Assembly: GCF_003032475.1 (NCBI RefSeq)
Contig: NZ_CP028369.1
Span: 5,208,001 to 5,272,000 of the forward strand
DNA: 64,000 nt
Direction of reading: 5' to 3'
DNA from: Streptomyces sp. P3
GTDB lineage: Bacteria > Actinomycetota > Actinomycetes > Streptomycetales > Streptomycetaceae
Made by a program: the position numbers and the translations under genes. A model generated the notes under the pieces. That model was not told the DNA's origin. It did no database searches and worked only from the letters and a program-made list of their open reading frames with translations. The number at the start of each line of letters is the position of its first letter. Positions within the stretch are counted from its first letter, which is position 1. Below are positions 29,538 to 41,385 of the stretch, piece after piece.

Positions 29538-29885
29538 ATGAGCGACATCGAGATCCGTGACGACCGGGCGGCGGGCCGCCTCGAAGCCGTCGGTGACGGC
29601 GGTGAAGTCGTGGGCCGTATCGAGTACTTCGTCCTCGAGTCGCCCGCGGCCGCCCTGGTGCCGGTGCACACCGTCGTCGAGCCGGCGCACGAGGGCAAGG
29701 GCATCGCGGGGTCGCTGGCACGCGAGCTGTACGCCCTGGCCGCGCGCGACGGCGTCCCGGTGGCGCCGTTGTGCCCGTACGTCGTGAAGTGGGCCGCACG
29801 CCACCCCGAGGAGGCTCCGGCCGCGGACCCCGGGCTGCTGAGCGCCGCGAAGGACTGGCTGCGCGCCCACCCCGGCCGGTTCTGA
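29538..29885 (+). CDS. Small GNAT-family N-acetyltransferase-like protein (YjdJ/NATD1 type)
   Basis: 115 residues; ATG with GGGAG upstream. The short acetyl-CoA-binding core is visible as VPVHTVVEPAHEGKGIAGSL, followed by LARELYALAARDGVPVAPLC and PYVVKWAARHPE, the pattern of the small GCN5-related YjdJ/NATD1 family. Members bind acetyl-CoA but lack much of the usual substrate side, and their targets are poorly known. It lies 39 bases after panD in the same direction, so a transcriptional link with CoA precursor supply is possible. Confidence 0.9.
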   Translation: MSDIEIRDDRAAGRLEAVGDGGEVVGRIEYFVLESPAAALVPVHTVVEPAHEGKGIAGSLARELYALAARDGVPVAPLCPYVVKWAARHPEEAPAADPGLLSAAKDWLRAHPGRF

Positions 29886-30277
29886 CCATGGGGGCCCAGG
29901 GTCGTGCGGGTCGCACTTCTGGCGGCCCGCAGGCCCGGCGGCGGCCCGCCCCTCGGCGGCCGACAAGCCGCGCGGTCCGGCCCTTCGGCGGTCCACAAGC
30001 CCGGCGGCCCGTGACTCGGGTGGCCTGCCGTCCCGGCGATCGGGGCGTGGGCGGCGTCGCCGCCGGTGGTCTACGCCGAGCGCGGTCCCCGATGGGGCGC
30101 TCTGCTCGGGGCCGCCACAGGGCGTGGCCGCCGTCGGCCGTGGTCGCCGTCGGGCTTGGCCCTCGCCGTACGCCGGGGCGACTCCGGGTGCGGCCGGCCG
30201 GGTGAGTGGGCGGGGCCGGCCCGGGTACGCGGGGGAGTAGTTCCACAGCCAAGCCCCGCAAGCGGCCGGAGGACACG
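29886..30277. other. Intergenic region, GC-rich simple sequence
   Basis: About 390 bases of extremely GC-rich sequence with repeated GGCGGCCCG-like words. No coding frame is convincing. It ends in a good ribosome site (GGAGG) for the proline-rich small protein at 30278. Confidence 0.4.
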
Positions 30278-30526
30278 ATGACCGACCCGTACCCCGACCC
30301 CGTCCCGCCCGGGCCGACGCCAGGCCCCGACCCGGTTCTCCCGGATCCCTTCCCGAGCCCCGTGCCCACGCCCGAGCCGCAGCCCCCCGGTCCTCCGCCT
30401 CCCGGCCCGCAACCGCCCGGCCCGGATCCGGCGCCGCCTCCGCGGCCGCCGGACCCCTCGCCGTCGCCGATCCCGCCGGGGCCGGAACCGGTCCCCAGCC
30501 CGGAACCAGGGCCGCCCCTGACCTGA
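30278..30526 (+). CDS. Small proline-rich protein of unknown function
   Basis: 82 residues, more than half Pro, with PDP, PGP and PxP repeats (MTDPYPDPVPPGPTPGPDPV at the start). The ATG has CGGAGG 6 bases upstream, which is why I call it despite the low complexity. No signal peptide, no membrane segment and no recognisable fold; probably an extended, disordered chain. A hairpin follows at 30579-30603. It could also be a non-coding GC-rich region with a chance frame. Confidence 0.6.
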   Translation: MTDPYPDPVPPGPTPGPDPVLPDPFPSPVPTPEPQPPGPPPPGPQPPGPDPAPPPRPPDPSPSPIPPGPEPVPSPEPGPPLT

Positions 30527-30578
30527 CGCGGCGGCGGTGGGCGGCCCCGACGCCGCTCGCCGCCGCCGCCCGGCGGGC

Positions 30579-30603
30579 CGTGCCCGGGGCGCTCCCGGGC
30601 ACG
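30579..30603. terminator. Bidirectional hairpin terminator
   Basis: Perfect 10-bp stem CGTGCCCGGG/CCCGGGCACG with a 5-nt loop between the convergent proline-rich and gnd genes. Confidence 0.7.
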
Positions 30604-30607
30604 TCGC

Positions 30608-32047
30608 CTACGCGTCGACCTCCGAGCGGTCCCCGCCCCACAGCGTGTGGAACGCTCCCTCCCGGTCCACCCGCCGGTACGTGTGCGCTCCGAAGAAGTC
30701 ACGTTGCCCCTGGGTGAGCGCCGCCGGCAGCCGCTCCGCCCGCAGGGCGTCGTAGTAGGCCAGTGCCGCGGCGAAGCCCGGTGTGGGAACACCCTGCAGC
30801 GTGGCCGACACCAGCACCTCGCGCCACGCGTCCTGCGCCGCCGCGATCTCCGAGGCGAACGTCGCGTCGGAGAGCAGGCTCGGCAGGTCGGCCCGGGTGT
30901 CGTACGCGGCCCGGATCCGGTCCAGGAAGGCGGCGCGGATGATGCAACCGCCGCGCCAGAGCGAGGAGACGGCGCCGAGGTCGATGTCCCAGCCGTACTC
31001 CTCGCTGCCCGCCGCGATCTCGTGGAAACCCTGCGTGTACGACACGATCTTGGACGCGTACAGCGCCTGCTCCACCCGGTCGGCGAAGGCCTGCGCCTCC
31101 GCCTCGCCCAGCGAGGCCGCCTTCGGTCCCGCCAGATCGCGCGAGGCCTCCCGCAGCCCCGCATGTCCGGACAGCGACCGTGCGAAGACCGCCTCCGCGA
31201 TGCCCGACACCGGAACCCCGAGATCGAGGGCGATCTGGACGGTCCAGCGGCCGGTGCCCTTCTGCTCCGCCTGGTCCACGACGACGTCGACGAACGGCCT
31301 GCCGGTCGCCGCGTCCACGTGGGACAGCACCTCGGCGGTGATCTCGATCAGGTAGGAGTCGAGGCGTCCCGTGTTCCAGGTGCGGAAGATGTCCGCGATT
31401 TCCGCGGGCTCGTACCCGGCGACGTCGCGCAGCAACTGGTAGGCCTCGCCGATGAGCTGCATGTCGGCGTACTCGATGCCGTTGTGCACCATCTTCACGA
31501 AGTGGCCGGCGCCGTCGGGGCCGACATGGGTGACGCAGGGCGCCCCGTCCGCGGCCTTGGCGGAGATCTTCTCCAGCATCGGGCCCAGCGACTCGTACGA
31601 CTCGGGGGAACCGCCCGGCATGATGCTCGGCCCGTGCAGCGCGCCCTCCTCGCCGCCGGAGATGCCCGCGCCTACGAAGTGGAGCCCCTGCTCGCGCAGT
31701 TCGCGCTCGCGGCGCCGGGTGTCGGCGAAGTGCGCGTTGCCGCCGTCGATGATCATGTCGCCGGGCTCGAGCAGCGGGGCGAACTCCCTGATCACCGCGT
31801 CGGTGGGCTCACCCGCCTTGACCATGACGACCAGGCGGCGGGGCCGTTCCAGCGCCGCGACGAAATCCTTGGCGGTCTCCGCCGCCACGAACTCGCCCTC
31901 GTGACCGAACTCCTCGACCAGCGCGTGGGTGCGTGCCGCCGTGCGGTTGTGCACCGCGACCGCGTAGCCGTTGCGGGCGAAGTTGCGGGCGAGATTGCGG
32001 CCCATGACCGCGAGTCCCGTGACGCCGATCTGGGCTGAAGTGCTCAT
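30608..32047 (-). CDS. gnd: 6-phosphogluconate dehydrogenase, decarboxylating (NADP+)
   Basis: 479 residues; ATG at 32047 with GGAGGAG 8 bases upstream. The N-terminal Rossmann motif is IGVTGLAVMGRNLARNFARN. The family signatures MIIDGGNAHFADTRRRE, FVGAGISGGEEGALHGPSIM (substrate loop) and GHFVKMVHNGIEYADMQLI (catalytic Lys and Asn) are all intact, as is the long helical C-terminal domain with KGTGRWTVQ and SLWRGGCIIRA. The length fits the long, E. coli-type homodimer. It converts 6-phosphogluconate to ribulose 5-phosphate, CO2 and NADPH in the pentose phosphate pathway. This is the oxidative route used when pentoses from xylan and glucose are consumed. Monocistronic. Confidence 0.97.
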   Translation of the reverse strand: MSTSAQIGVTGLAVMGRNLARNFARNGYAVAVHNRTAARTHALVEEFGHEGEFVAAETAKDFVAALERPRRLVVMVKAGEPTDAVIREFAPLLEPGDMIIDGGNAHFADTRRRERELREQGLHFVGAGISGGEEGALHGPSIMPGGSPESYESLGPMLEKISAKAADGAPCVTHVGPDGAGHFVKMVHNGIEYADMQLIGEAYQLLRDVAGYEPAEIADIFRTWNTGRLDSYLIEITAEVLSHVDAATGRPFVDVVVDQAEQKGTGRWTVQIALDLGVPVSGIAEAVFARSLSGHAGLREASRDLAGPKAASLGEAEAQAFADRVEQALYASKIVSYTQGFHEIAAGSEEYGWDIDLGAVSSLWRGGCIIRAAFLDRIRAAYDTRADLPSLLSDATFASEIAAAQDAWREVLVSATLQGVPTPGFAAALAYYDALRAERLPAALTQGQRDFFGAHTYRRVDREGAFHTLWGGDRSEVDA

Positions 32048-32265
32048 ACGGGTGGCTCCTCCAGAGGTGCGCGTAGGTAGCGTGCTGTCATCCTGTCGTC
32101 CTCGGGTCCATCTTGACGGGTTTCCCGAGGCGTTTCGTTCCGCGACCGGCCCTCGGACGGCCCGTCGGGAGCCCGACGGCGGCTGCCGCGCTCCGGGCGG
32201 TGCCGGAGCGGCCGGTTGTCGCCTTGTCATGGCCTGTTCGCTGCCCATACTTTTGCCGCTCCTGA

Positions 32266-34858
<2,593 letters not shown>

Positions 34859-34976
34859 GAGCTGCTCCTCTGCGTGAGGCGGGGGCACACGGCCCGGCGC
34901 GGCGAACGGTCGGCTCTCATAACCAACACGATGCCTTGTCGATCTGTTCCCGTCGTCGTCCCTGAGCACGCATTGG

Positions 34977-35000
34977 GTCCTACTGCCGATGGAGTAGGAC
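34977..35000. promoter_or_regulatory. Inverted repeat upstream of FhuF-like gene
   Basis: GTCCTACT and AGTAGGAC form perfect 8-bp arms with an 8-nt spacer, about 70-90 bases before the FhuF-like start and within the divergent region to the DMT gene. It does not match the iron-regulator (DmdR/IdeR) consensus I know. Could be an operator or a small hairpin. Confidence 0.35.
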
Positions 35001-35085
35001 GGGCCCTGGGTCCTCCCTCAGGCGGGTGACGGACCAGGGATCCCCCTGACCCCGACCCCTACCCTCCTTGGTACTACTGCACTTC

Positions 35086-35871
35086 GTGGACCTCGACCCC
35101 GAACTCGCCCTGCTCCGCCCGTTGGGCGGCTTCTTCGCCCTGCGCACCCCACTAGGGAGCCCAGGAGAGCACGACCGGCGGCCGCCCACCCTCGCGCAGG
35201 CCTACGCGCCGGCCGCGACGGGGGCTCCGGGGTGCGCCGGAGCAAAACCTCACGACGATCCGCTGGCCTTTCGTGTCCGAAAAGTGACCCGTGCGCTGCG
35301 GGCCCCCGAGGAGCGGATCGGGGCGTCGGTGGCGCAGCAAGGGCTGGCGGCCCGGCTGTGGTCGGTCGCCCTGGGCTGCGCCGCCCTGTACGGGTGCGTC
35401 CCCGACCTCGCCCCCGGGCTGTTGCGCTGGGACCCGGACGCGGACGCTCCGGACGACCTCTGGCTGACGCGGGTGCGGGCCCGGCCCGGCGACGCGGCGG
35501 GCGTGGCCGGGTCCGTCGCGGCGACCGTCCTGGAGGACCACCTCGAACCCCTCTCCGCGGCCCTGCGCGCCCGCTGCCCGGTCGCGCCCGGACTGCTGCG
35601 CGGCAACGCCGCCTCCGCCCTCGCCGCGACGGCCCGTCTGCTGGTCCGGTGGGCGGACGGGCACAGTCGTCCCGACGTCGCCGCACGCACGCGTGATCTC
35701 ACCGCGGCGCTCCTCGCCCACCCGCTGCTCGCGGACACCTGCACGCTGTCCGACGGCGTCTTCCGCCGCCGCAGCTGCTGCCTGTACTACCGGGTTCCCG
35801 GCGGAGGCGTCTGCGGCGACTGTTGCTTCACACGACCCCCGCGCTCTTCCCCGCGCGCCCCGTCTGGGTGA
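35086..35871 (+). CDS. FhuF-like (2Fe-2S)-binding protein
   Basis: About 261 residues. The C-terminus carries the FhuF-type cluster motif RRSCCLYYRVPGGGVCGDCC: a Cys-Cys pair, ten residues, then Cys-x2-Cys, which binds an unusual [2Fe-2S] centre in ferric-siderophore reductases. The central part (GASVAQQGLAARLWSVALGC; LLRGNAASALAATARLLVRW) also fits the family. It would reduce ferric iron released from a siderophore in the cytosol. The start is uncertain: I use GTG at 35086, while TTG at 35068 adds six residues, and neither has a ribosome site, so a leaderless mRNA is possible. No siderophore genes are adjacent. It ends 38 bases before glgA. Confidence 0.85.
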   Translation: MDLDPELALLRPLGGFFALRTPLGSPGEHDRRPPTLAQAYAPAATGAPGCAGAKPHDDPLAFRVRKVTRALRAPEERIGASVAQQGLAARLWSVALGCAALYGCVPDLAPGLLRWDPDADAPDDLWLTRVRARPGDAAGVAGSVAATVLEDHLEPLSAALRARCPVAPGLLRGNAASALAATARLLVRWADGHSRPDVAARTRDLTAALLAHPLLADTCTLSDGVFRRRSCCLYYRVPGGGVCGDCCFTRPPRSSPRAPSG

Positions 35872-35909
35872 CCATGAGGGGAGTCGGCCGCTGAGACTGG
35901 GGGTTCCGG

Positions 35910-37061
35910 GTGCGAGTAGGCCTGCTGACCCGGGAGTATCCCCCGGACGTGTACGGCGGTGCGGGCGTCCATGTGGAGTTCCTCGCCCGCGAGTTGCGAC
36001 GGCTGATCGACCTCGACGTGCACTGCTGGGGCGAGGGCCGTACGGACGGGGTGCGGCGCCACCGCCCGTGGCCGGCCCTGGACGGCGCCAACGACGCGCT
36101 GCGCACCTTCTCCGTCGACCTCGCGATGGCGGCCGCCCTCGAAGGGCGTGAACTCGTCCACTCCCACACCTGGTACGCGAACCTCGCCGGGCATCTCGCC
36201 AAGGAGCTGTACGGCGTCCCGCACGTGGTGACCGCGCACTCGCTGGAGCCGCTGCGCCCCTGGAAGGCCGAGCAACTCGGCGGCGGCTACGCCCTGTCGA
36301 GCTGGGCCGAGCGGACCGCGGTGGAGGCCGCCGACGCGGTGATCGCCGTATCCGGCGCGATGCGCGAGGACATCCTCGCCTGCTATCCCTCGCTCGCCCC
36401 GGACCGGGTCCACGTCGTGCACAACGGCATCGACACGGCTCTCTACCGGCCCGACCGGGGCACGGACGCGCTCACCCGGATCGGCCTCGACCCGGACCGG
36501 CCGTTCGTGCTGTTCGTCGGCCGGATCACCCGGCAGAAGGGTGTGCCGCACCTGCTGCGCGCGGTACGGGACATCGATCCCGCGGCGCAGGTCGTGCTGT
36601 GCGCCGGAGCCCCCGACACCCCCGAGATCGAGCGGGAGTTCCGCGACCTCTTCGCCGGGCTGCGCGCCGGTAGGGACGGGGTGCACTGGATCCCGAAGAT
36701 GCTGCCGCGCCCCGAGGTGATCCAACTCCTCACGCACGCGGCCGTCTTCGTCTGCCCGTCGGTGTACGAGCCGCTGGGCATCGTCAACCTGGAGGCGATG
36801 GCCTGCGGCACTCCCGTGGTGGCCTCGCGGGTCGGCGGGATCCCGGAGGTCGTCGAGGACGGGGTGACGGGGCGGCTGGTGAGCGTCGACGAGGATTTCG
36901 AGGCGAACCTCGCGGGCGCGCTGGACGAGATCCTCGGCGACCCGGCGGCCGCGGCGCGGATGGGTGAGGCCGGGCGGGCCCGTGCGGTGGGGGAGTTCGG
37001 CTGGGACGCGGTGGCCCGGCGGACGGTCCGGCTTTACGAGGAGATCGTCAAACAGGCGTAG
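35910..37061 (+). CDS. glgA: Glycogen synthase / alpha-maltose-1-phosphate synthase (GT4)
   Basis: 383 residues, the short actinobacterial type. The donor loop is near the start (LLTREYPPDVYGGAGVHVEF). HSHTWYANLAGHLAKELYG and the C-terminal FVGRITRQKGVPHLLRAVRD precede the E-x7-E motif of retaining GT4 enzymes (YEPLGIVNLEAMACGTPVVA). In mycobacteria the homologue beside glgC (GlgM) joins ADP-glucose and glucose 1-phosphate into maltose 1-phosphate for GlgE-type glucan synthesis; it can also act as a glycogen synthase. Both readings fit here. It is followed by glgC after 54 bases in the same direction, so substrate supply and use are co-transcribed. GTG start at 35910. Confidence 0.93.
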   Translation: MRVGLLTREYPPDVYGGAGVHVEFLARELRRLIDLDVHCWGEGRTDGVRRHRPWPALDGANDALRTFSVDLAMAAALEGRELVHSHTWYANLAGHLAKELYGVPHVVTAHSLEPLRPWKAEQLGGGYALSSWAERTAVEAADAVIAVSGAMREDILACYPSLAPDRVHVVHNGIDTALYRPDRGTDALTRIGLDPDRPFVLFVGRITRQKGVPHLLRAVRDIDPAAQVVLCAGAPDTPEIEREFRDLFAGLRAGRDGVHWIPKMLPRPEVIQLLTHAAVFVCPSVYEPLGIVNLEAMACGTPVVASRVGGIPEVVEDGVTGRLVSVDEDFEANLAGALDEILGDPAAAARMGEAGRARAVGEFGWDAVARRTVRLYEEIVKQA

Positions 37062-37115
37062 GGAGCCCCGCGCCGGGGCAGCCATGGGTATCCGACCAGG
37101 GTGAGGAGAGCGGCC

Positions 37116-38336
37116 ATGCGGCGTGGAGGACCTACGGTGCTCGGGATCGTGCTGGCGGGCGGTGAGGGCAAACGGCTGATGCCGCTCACCGCGGACCGGG
37201 CCAAGCCGGCGGTCACGTTCGGCGGCACCTACCGGCTCGTCGACTTCGTCCTGTCGAATCTCGTCAACGCCGACATCCTGCGCATCTGCGTGCTGACGCA
37301 GTACAAGTCGCATTCGCTGGACCGGCACATCACGACGACGTGGCGCATGTCGAGCCTGCTCGGCAACTACGTCACCCCGGTGCCGGCGCAGCAGCGGCTC
37401 GGACCGCGCTGGTACCTCGGAAGCGCGGACGCGATCCTGCAGTCGCTGAACCTGATCTACGACGAGCGGCCCGAGTACGTGGCCGTGTTCGGCGCCGACC
37501 ACGTCTATCGCATGGACCCGCGGCAGATGCTCGCCCAGCACATCGAGAGCGGCGCGGGCGTCACGGTAGCGGGGATCCGCGTGCCGCGCGGCGAGTCCTC
37601 CTCCTTCGGGGTGATCACCCCGGGTTCGGACGGCCAGACGGTCGAGCGCTTCCTGGAGAAACCGGCCGACCCGCCGGGGCTCGCCGACGACCCGGAGTCG
37701 GTGTTCGCGTCGATGGGGAACTACATCTTCACCACCAAGGCGCTGATAGAGGCGCTGCAGCGGGACGCCGAGGACGAGTCGTCCTTGCACGACATGGGCG
37801 GCTCGATCCTGCCCCAGCTCACCGAGCGCGGAGAGGCCGGGCTGTACGACTTCAGCGAGAACCACGTCCCCGGCGAGACCACCCGTGACCAGGGCTACTG
37901 GCGCGACGTCGGCACGCTCGACGCGTACTACGACGCCCATATGGACCTGATCGCCGAGCGCCCCGCGTTCAACCTGTACAACCGCAGCTGGCCGATCTAC
38001 ACCCACTCGGGCCAGCTCTCCCCGGCGCGTTTCAACGCGGGAGGCATCGCCGGCGAGTCGATCATCAGTTCGGGGTGCCTGATCCGCGGGCAGGTGACCC
38101 GGTCGGTGCTGTCGCCGGGGGTGGTGGTCGACCCCGGGGCGGTCGTCCAGGGCTCGATCCTGCACGACAACGTGCACATCGGCCGGGGAGCCGTGGTGCG
38201 CGGGGCGGTCCTGGACAAGAACGTCGACGTCCCTCCGGGCGCCACCATCGGCGTGAACCCGGAGCGGGACGCGGAGCTGTACACGGTGTCCCCGGGTGGG
38301 GTGATCGCCCTGGGCAAGGGCTGCCAGGTGTCATGA
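37116..38336 (+). CDS. glgC: Glucose-1-phosphate adenylyltransferase (ADP-glucose pyrophosphorylase)
   Basis: 406 residues from the ATG at 37116, chosen because GAGGAGAG lies just upstream; a GTG at 37101 is in frame. The nucleotide-binding start is [20 protein letters not shown], then [58 protein letters not shown] and [16 protein letters not shown]. The C-terminus is a left-handed beta-helix ([20 protein letters not shown]). It makes ADP-glucose from ATP and glucose 1-phosphate, the regulated first step of glycogen and maltose-1-phosphate synthesis. It forms an operon with glgA upstream; the acyltransferase gene 116 bp downstream suggests a local grouping of carbon-storage functions. Confidence 0.96.
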   Translation: MRRGGPTVLGIVLAGGEGKRLMPLTADRAKPAVTFGGTYRLVDFVLSNLVNADILRICVLTQYKSHSLDRHITTTWRMSSLLGNYVTPVPAQQRLGPRWYLGSADAILQSLNLIYDERPEYVAVFGADHVYRMDPRQMLAQHIESGAGVTVAGIRVPRGESSSFGVITPGSDGQTVERFLEKPADPPGLADDPESVFASMGNYIFTTKALIEALQRDAEDESSLHDMGGSILPQLTERGEAGLYDFSENHVPGETTRDQGYWRDVGTLDAYYDAHMDLIAERPAFNLYNRSWPIYTHSGQLSPARFNAGGIAGESIISSGCLIRGQVTRSVLSPGVVVDPGAVVQGSILHDNVHIGRGAVVRGAVLDKNVDVPPGATIGVNPERDAELYTVSPGGVIALGKGCQVS

Positions 38337-38452
38337 ACTTAATCCGGTGTTAACTGTGCGTAGCCTGATCGTGCTTGACCGTAATCGGGTCCGAGGGTTG
38401 ACTGGCTTCATACCCGTTCTTCACACCCCCGTCCTCGACGCGAGGCAAGTCC

Positions 38453-39775
38453 GTGACTGCTGATGATCTGCTGGCCCCCCTCGACCTGGCGTTCTGGAAC
38501 CTCGAGTCGGCCGAGCACCCCATGCACCTGGGCGCGCTCGGCGTCTTCTCGGCACACTCGCCCGCCGCGGGCGCCCACGCGGCCGACCTGCTCGCCGCCC
38601 GGGCGTCCGGCGTCCCCGGGCTGCGCATGCGGATCCGGGACGTGTGGCAGCCGCTCGCCTTCGGGGGAGCCGTGCGCGAAGCCGACCCGCACTTCGACCC
38701 CCGCCACCACGTCCGTCTGCACGCCCCCGCCGCCGACTTCCAGACGGCGGCCGGACGGCTCATGGAACGGCCCCTGGAGCGCGGCCGTCCGCCCTGGGAG
38801 GCGCACGTCCTGCCGGGTGAGGACGGCGCCTCCTTCGCCGTCCTCTTCAAGTTCCACCACGCACTCGCCGATGGTCTGCGCGCCCTGACGCTGGCCGCGG
38901 CCGTCCTTGACCCGATGGACCTGCCCGAGCGCCGGCCCCGCCCGGCCGAGCCCGCCCGACGACTCGTCCCCGACATGGACCGGCTGCGCGGACTGCTGCG
39001 CGGGGCCGTGTCCGACGTGGGCCGCGCCCTCGACATCGGCGCCTCGCTCGCCGTCTCGGGCCTCGGCGTGCGCTCCAGTACCGCGCTCACCGCCGCGCCC
39101 AGCGGCACCCGCCGCACCTCCGGCGTGGTCATCGACCTCGACGACGTTCACCGGATCCGCAAGGTCGCCGGCGGCACCGTCAACGACGTGCTGATCGCGG
39201 TCGTCGCCGGAGCCCTGCGCCGCTGGCTCGACGAGCGCGGCGACGGCAGCGCGGGCGTCCGGCCGCGCGCCCTGATCCCCGTCTCCCAGCGCCGTCCGCG
39301 CACCGCCCACCCGCAGGGCAACCGGCTCTCCGGGTACGTGGTGCGGCTGCCGGTCGACGATCCGGACCCGCTCGGCCGGCTCGCCCACGTCCGCACCGCC
39401 ATGGACCGCAACAAGGACGCCGGGCCGGCCAGGGGCGCGGGCGCCGTCGCCCTGCTCGCCGACCACGTCCCGGCCCTCGGTCACCGGCTCGGCGGGCCGC
39501 TGGCCGGCCAGGCCGCCCGGTTCTGGTTCGACATCCTCGTCACCAGCGTCCCGCTGCCCAGCCTCGGCCTGAAGCTCGGCGGGAACCCGGTCGACGAGGT
39601 CTTCCCCTATGCGCCGCTGGCCCGCGGCCAGGCCCTCGCCGTCGCGGTCTCGACCTACCGCGGCCGCGTCCACTACGGCCTCGTCGCCGACGCGGAGGCC
39701 GTCCCGGACCTCGACCGGGTCGCCCACGCGCTGACCGCCGAGGTGGAGACGCTCATCACGGCCTGCGGCCCTTGA
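38453..39775 (+). CDS. Wax ester synthase / diacylglycerol acyltransferase (WS/DGAT)
   Basis: 440 residues; GTG start with GAGG upstream. The active-site motif HHxxxDG is intact (FHHALADG, His135-His136 to Asp140-Gly141). Other family segments are PLDLAFWNLESAEHPMHLGA, WEAHVLPGEDGASFAVLFKF, GTVNDVLIAVVAGALRRWL, IPVSQRRPRTAHPQGN and FDILVTSVPLPSLGL. The enzyme esterifies acyl-CoA to diacylglycerol or fatty alcohols and is membrane-associated. Streptomyces use it to make triacylglycerol stores. Position after glgAC groups two storage pathways, although a promoter of its own in the 116-bp gap is possible. Confidence 0.95.
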   Translation: MTADDLLAPLDLAFWNLESAEHPMHLGALGVFSAHSPAAGAHAADLLAARASGVPGLRMRIRDVWQPLAFGGAVREADPHFDPRHHVRLHAPAADFQTAAGRLMERPLERGRPPWEAHVLPGEDGASFAVLFKFHHALADGLRALTLAAAVLDPMDLPERRPRPAEPARRLVPDMDRLRGLLRGAVSDVGRALDIGASLAVSGLGVRSSTALTAAPSGTRRTSGVVIDLDDVHRIRKVAGGTVNDVLIAVVAGALRRWLDERGDGSAGVRPRALIPVSQRRPRTAHPQGNRLSGYVVRLPVDDPDPLGRLAHVRTAMDRNKDAGPARGAGAVALLADHVPALGHRLGGPLAGQAARFWFDILVTSVPLPSLGLKLGGNPVDEVFPYAPLARGQALAVAVSTYRGRVHYGLVADAEAVPDLDRVAHALTAEVETLITACGP

Positions 39776-39879
39776 CTCGAACGCGTTTGGAGGAGAGGCG
39801 CGGCGCTCCGTAAAATTCCCCCTTCGTAAGGCGGGCGCGGTCGGAGCGCCGCCCGGGTGAGCAGGGAAGCGGCAGCGCG

Positions 39880-41385
39880 ATGACGGTGACAGACAACTCG
39901 GCGGCGATCACCGAGGAGGCCGTGGACACGGTCGCGCACGGGCCCGGCATCGATCCCGAGCGGCTCGCCGTCTGCCTCGGGGTACTGGAGGAGCTCGACA
40001 AGCTCGACGTGGACCACCCTGACGCGATCGCCGTGCGCCGGGCCACCGCGGGCGTCTACCGCACGGTCAAGCAGCGCCGCCGCCAGGAGCGCCGGGCCGC
40101 CAAGACCGCCCACGACAAGACGGTGACCGAGGCCACCGCGACCGGCTCCGCCCAGCGCATCGACGACGAGACCGAGGGCATCCTGCCGTCGTCCGTCACC
40201 GAGGAGGGCAGGATCGCCGGGATACTCCAGCGACCGCGCTCCTGCTACACCTGCAAGACCCGGTACGTCGAGGTCGACTACTTCTACCACCAGCTCTGTC
40301 CCGAGTGCGCCCGCCTGAACCGCGACAAGCGCGACGTGCGCGCCGACCTCACCGGCAAGCGCGCGCTGCTCACCGGCGGCCGCGCCAAGATCGGCATGTA
40401 CATCGCGCTGCGGCTGCTGCGGGACGGCGCGCACACCACGATCACCACGCGTTTCCCGAAGGACGCCATCCGCCGCTTCAAGGCCATGGACGACTCGGCC
40501 GACTGGATCCACCGCCTGGAGGTCGTCGGCATCGACCTGCGCGACCCGGCGCAGGCCGTGGCCCTCGCCGAGCAGGTCGCCGCAGCGGGTCCGCTCGACA
40601 TCCTCATCAACAACGCCACGCAGACCGTGCGCCGACTGCCCTCCGCGTACGCCGCACTGGTGGGCGGCGAGAGCGCCCCGCTGCCCGCCGGTGAGCTGCC
40701 CGCCCACCACGTCATCGGCGCGTTCGGCTCCGGCGCCGTCGACGGGCTCACCGCGCTGCCGGTCGGGGCCAGTGCCCTGGACGCGCAGAAAGTCGCCGAC
40801 CTCGCCCTGGTCGCGGGCAACGCCAGCGTCGCCCGGCACCTCGACGGCACGGCCATCGACGCGGGCGGTCTGGTCCCCGACGTCGTCGACACCAACACCT
40901 GGGTGCAGACCATCGAGCAGATCTCCCCGGTGGAACTGCTCGAGACCCAGCTGTGCAACTACACGTCGCCCTTCATCCTGATCAGCAAGCTCCGGCCGGC
41001 CATGGCCGAGGCCGCCGCGAAGGCCGGGAGCGGGCGCGCGTACGTCGTGAACGTCTCCGCGATGGAGGGCGTCTTCGGCCGTGGCTACAAGGGCGCCGGG
41101 CACCCGAACACGAACGCCGCCAAGGCCGCGATGAACATGGTGACCCGCACCAGCGCCCAGGAGATGTTCCAGGCCGACGGCATCCTCATGACCTCCGTCG
41201 ACACCGGCTGGATCACCGACGAGCGCCCGCACTACGACAAGCTGCGCCTCGCGGAGGAGGGCTTCCACGCGCCGCTCGACCTGGTGGACGGCGCGGCCCG
41301 GGTCTACGACCCGGTCGTGCGGGGCGAGGCCGGCGAGGACCTGTACGGGGTCTTCCTCAAGGACTACGCGCCGGGCAAGTGGTGA
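39880..41385 (+). CDS. Atypical SDR-fold protein with N-terminal zinc ribbon
   Basis: 501 residues. Residues 1-120 are helical and charged. A four-Cys zinc ribbon follows (CYTCKTRYVEVDYFYHQLCP, then EC: Cys-x2-Cys-x15-Cys-x2-Cys). From about residue 150 a short-chain dehydrogenase fold begins (KRALLTGGRAKIGMYIALRL, with LDILINNATQTVRR as the NNAG-like motif). Where SDR enzymes have Tyr-x3-Lys this protein has PNTNAAKAAMN, so Thr replaces the catalytic Tyr. An insertion of about 100 residues (LPAHHVIGAFGSGAVDGLTA region) also sets it apart. It may bind a dinucleotide without classical oxidoreductase chemistry. Start at ATG 39880 with GGAAG upstream. Role unknown; probably monocistronic. Confidence 0.88.
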   Translation: MTVTDNSAAITEEAVDTVAHGPGIDPERLAVCLGVLEELDKLDVDHPDAIAVRRATAGVYRTVKQRRRQERRAAKTAHDKTVTEATATGSAQRIDDETEGILPSSVTEEGRIAGILQRPRSCYTCKTRYVEVDYFYHQLCPECARLNRDKRDVRADLTGKRALLTGGRAKIGMYIALRLLRDGAHTTITTRFPKDAIRRFKAMDDSADWIHRLEVVGIDLRDPAQAVALAEQVAAAGPLDILINNATQTVRRLPSAYAALVGGESAPLPAGELPAHHVIGAFGSGAVDGLTALPVGASALDAQKVADLALVAGNASVARHLDGTAIDAGGLVPDVVDTNTWVQTIEQISPVELLETQLCNYTSPFILISKLRPAMAEAAAKAGSGRAYVVNVSAMEGVFGRGYKGAGHPNTNAAKAAMNMVTRTSAQEMFQADGILMTSVDTGWITDERPHYDKLRLAEEGFHAPLDLVDGAARVYDPVVRGEAGEDLYGVFLKDYAPGKW

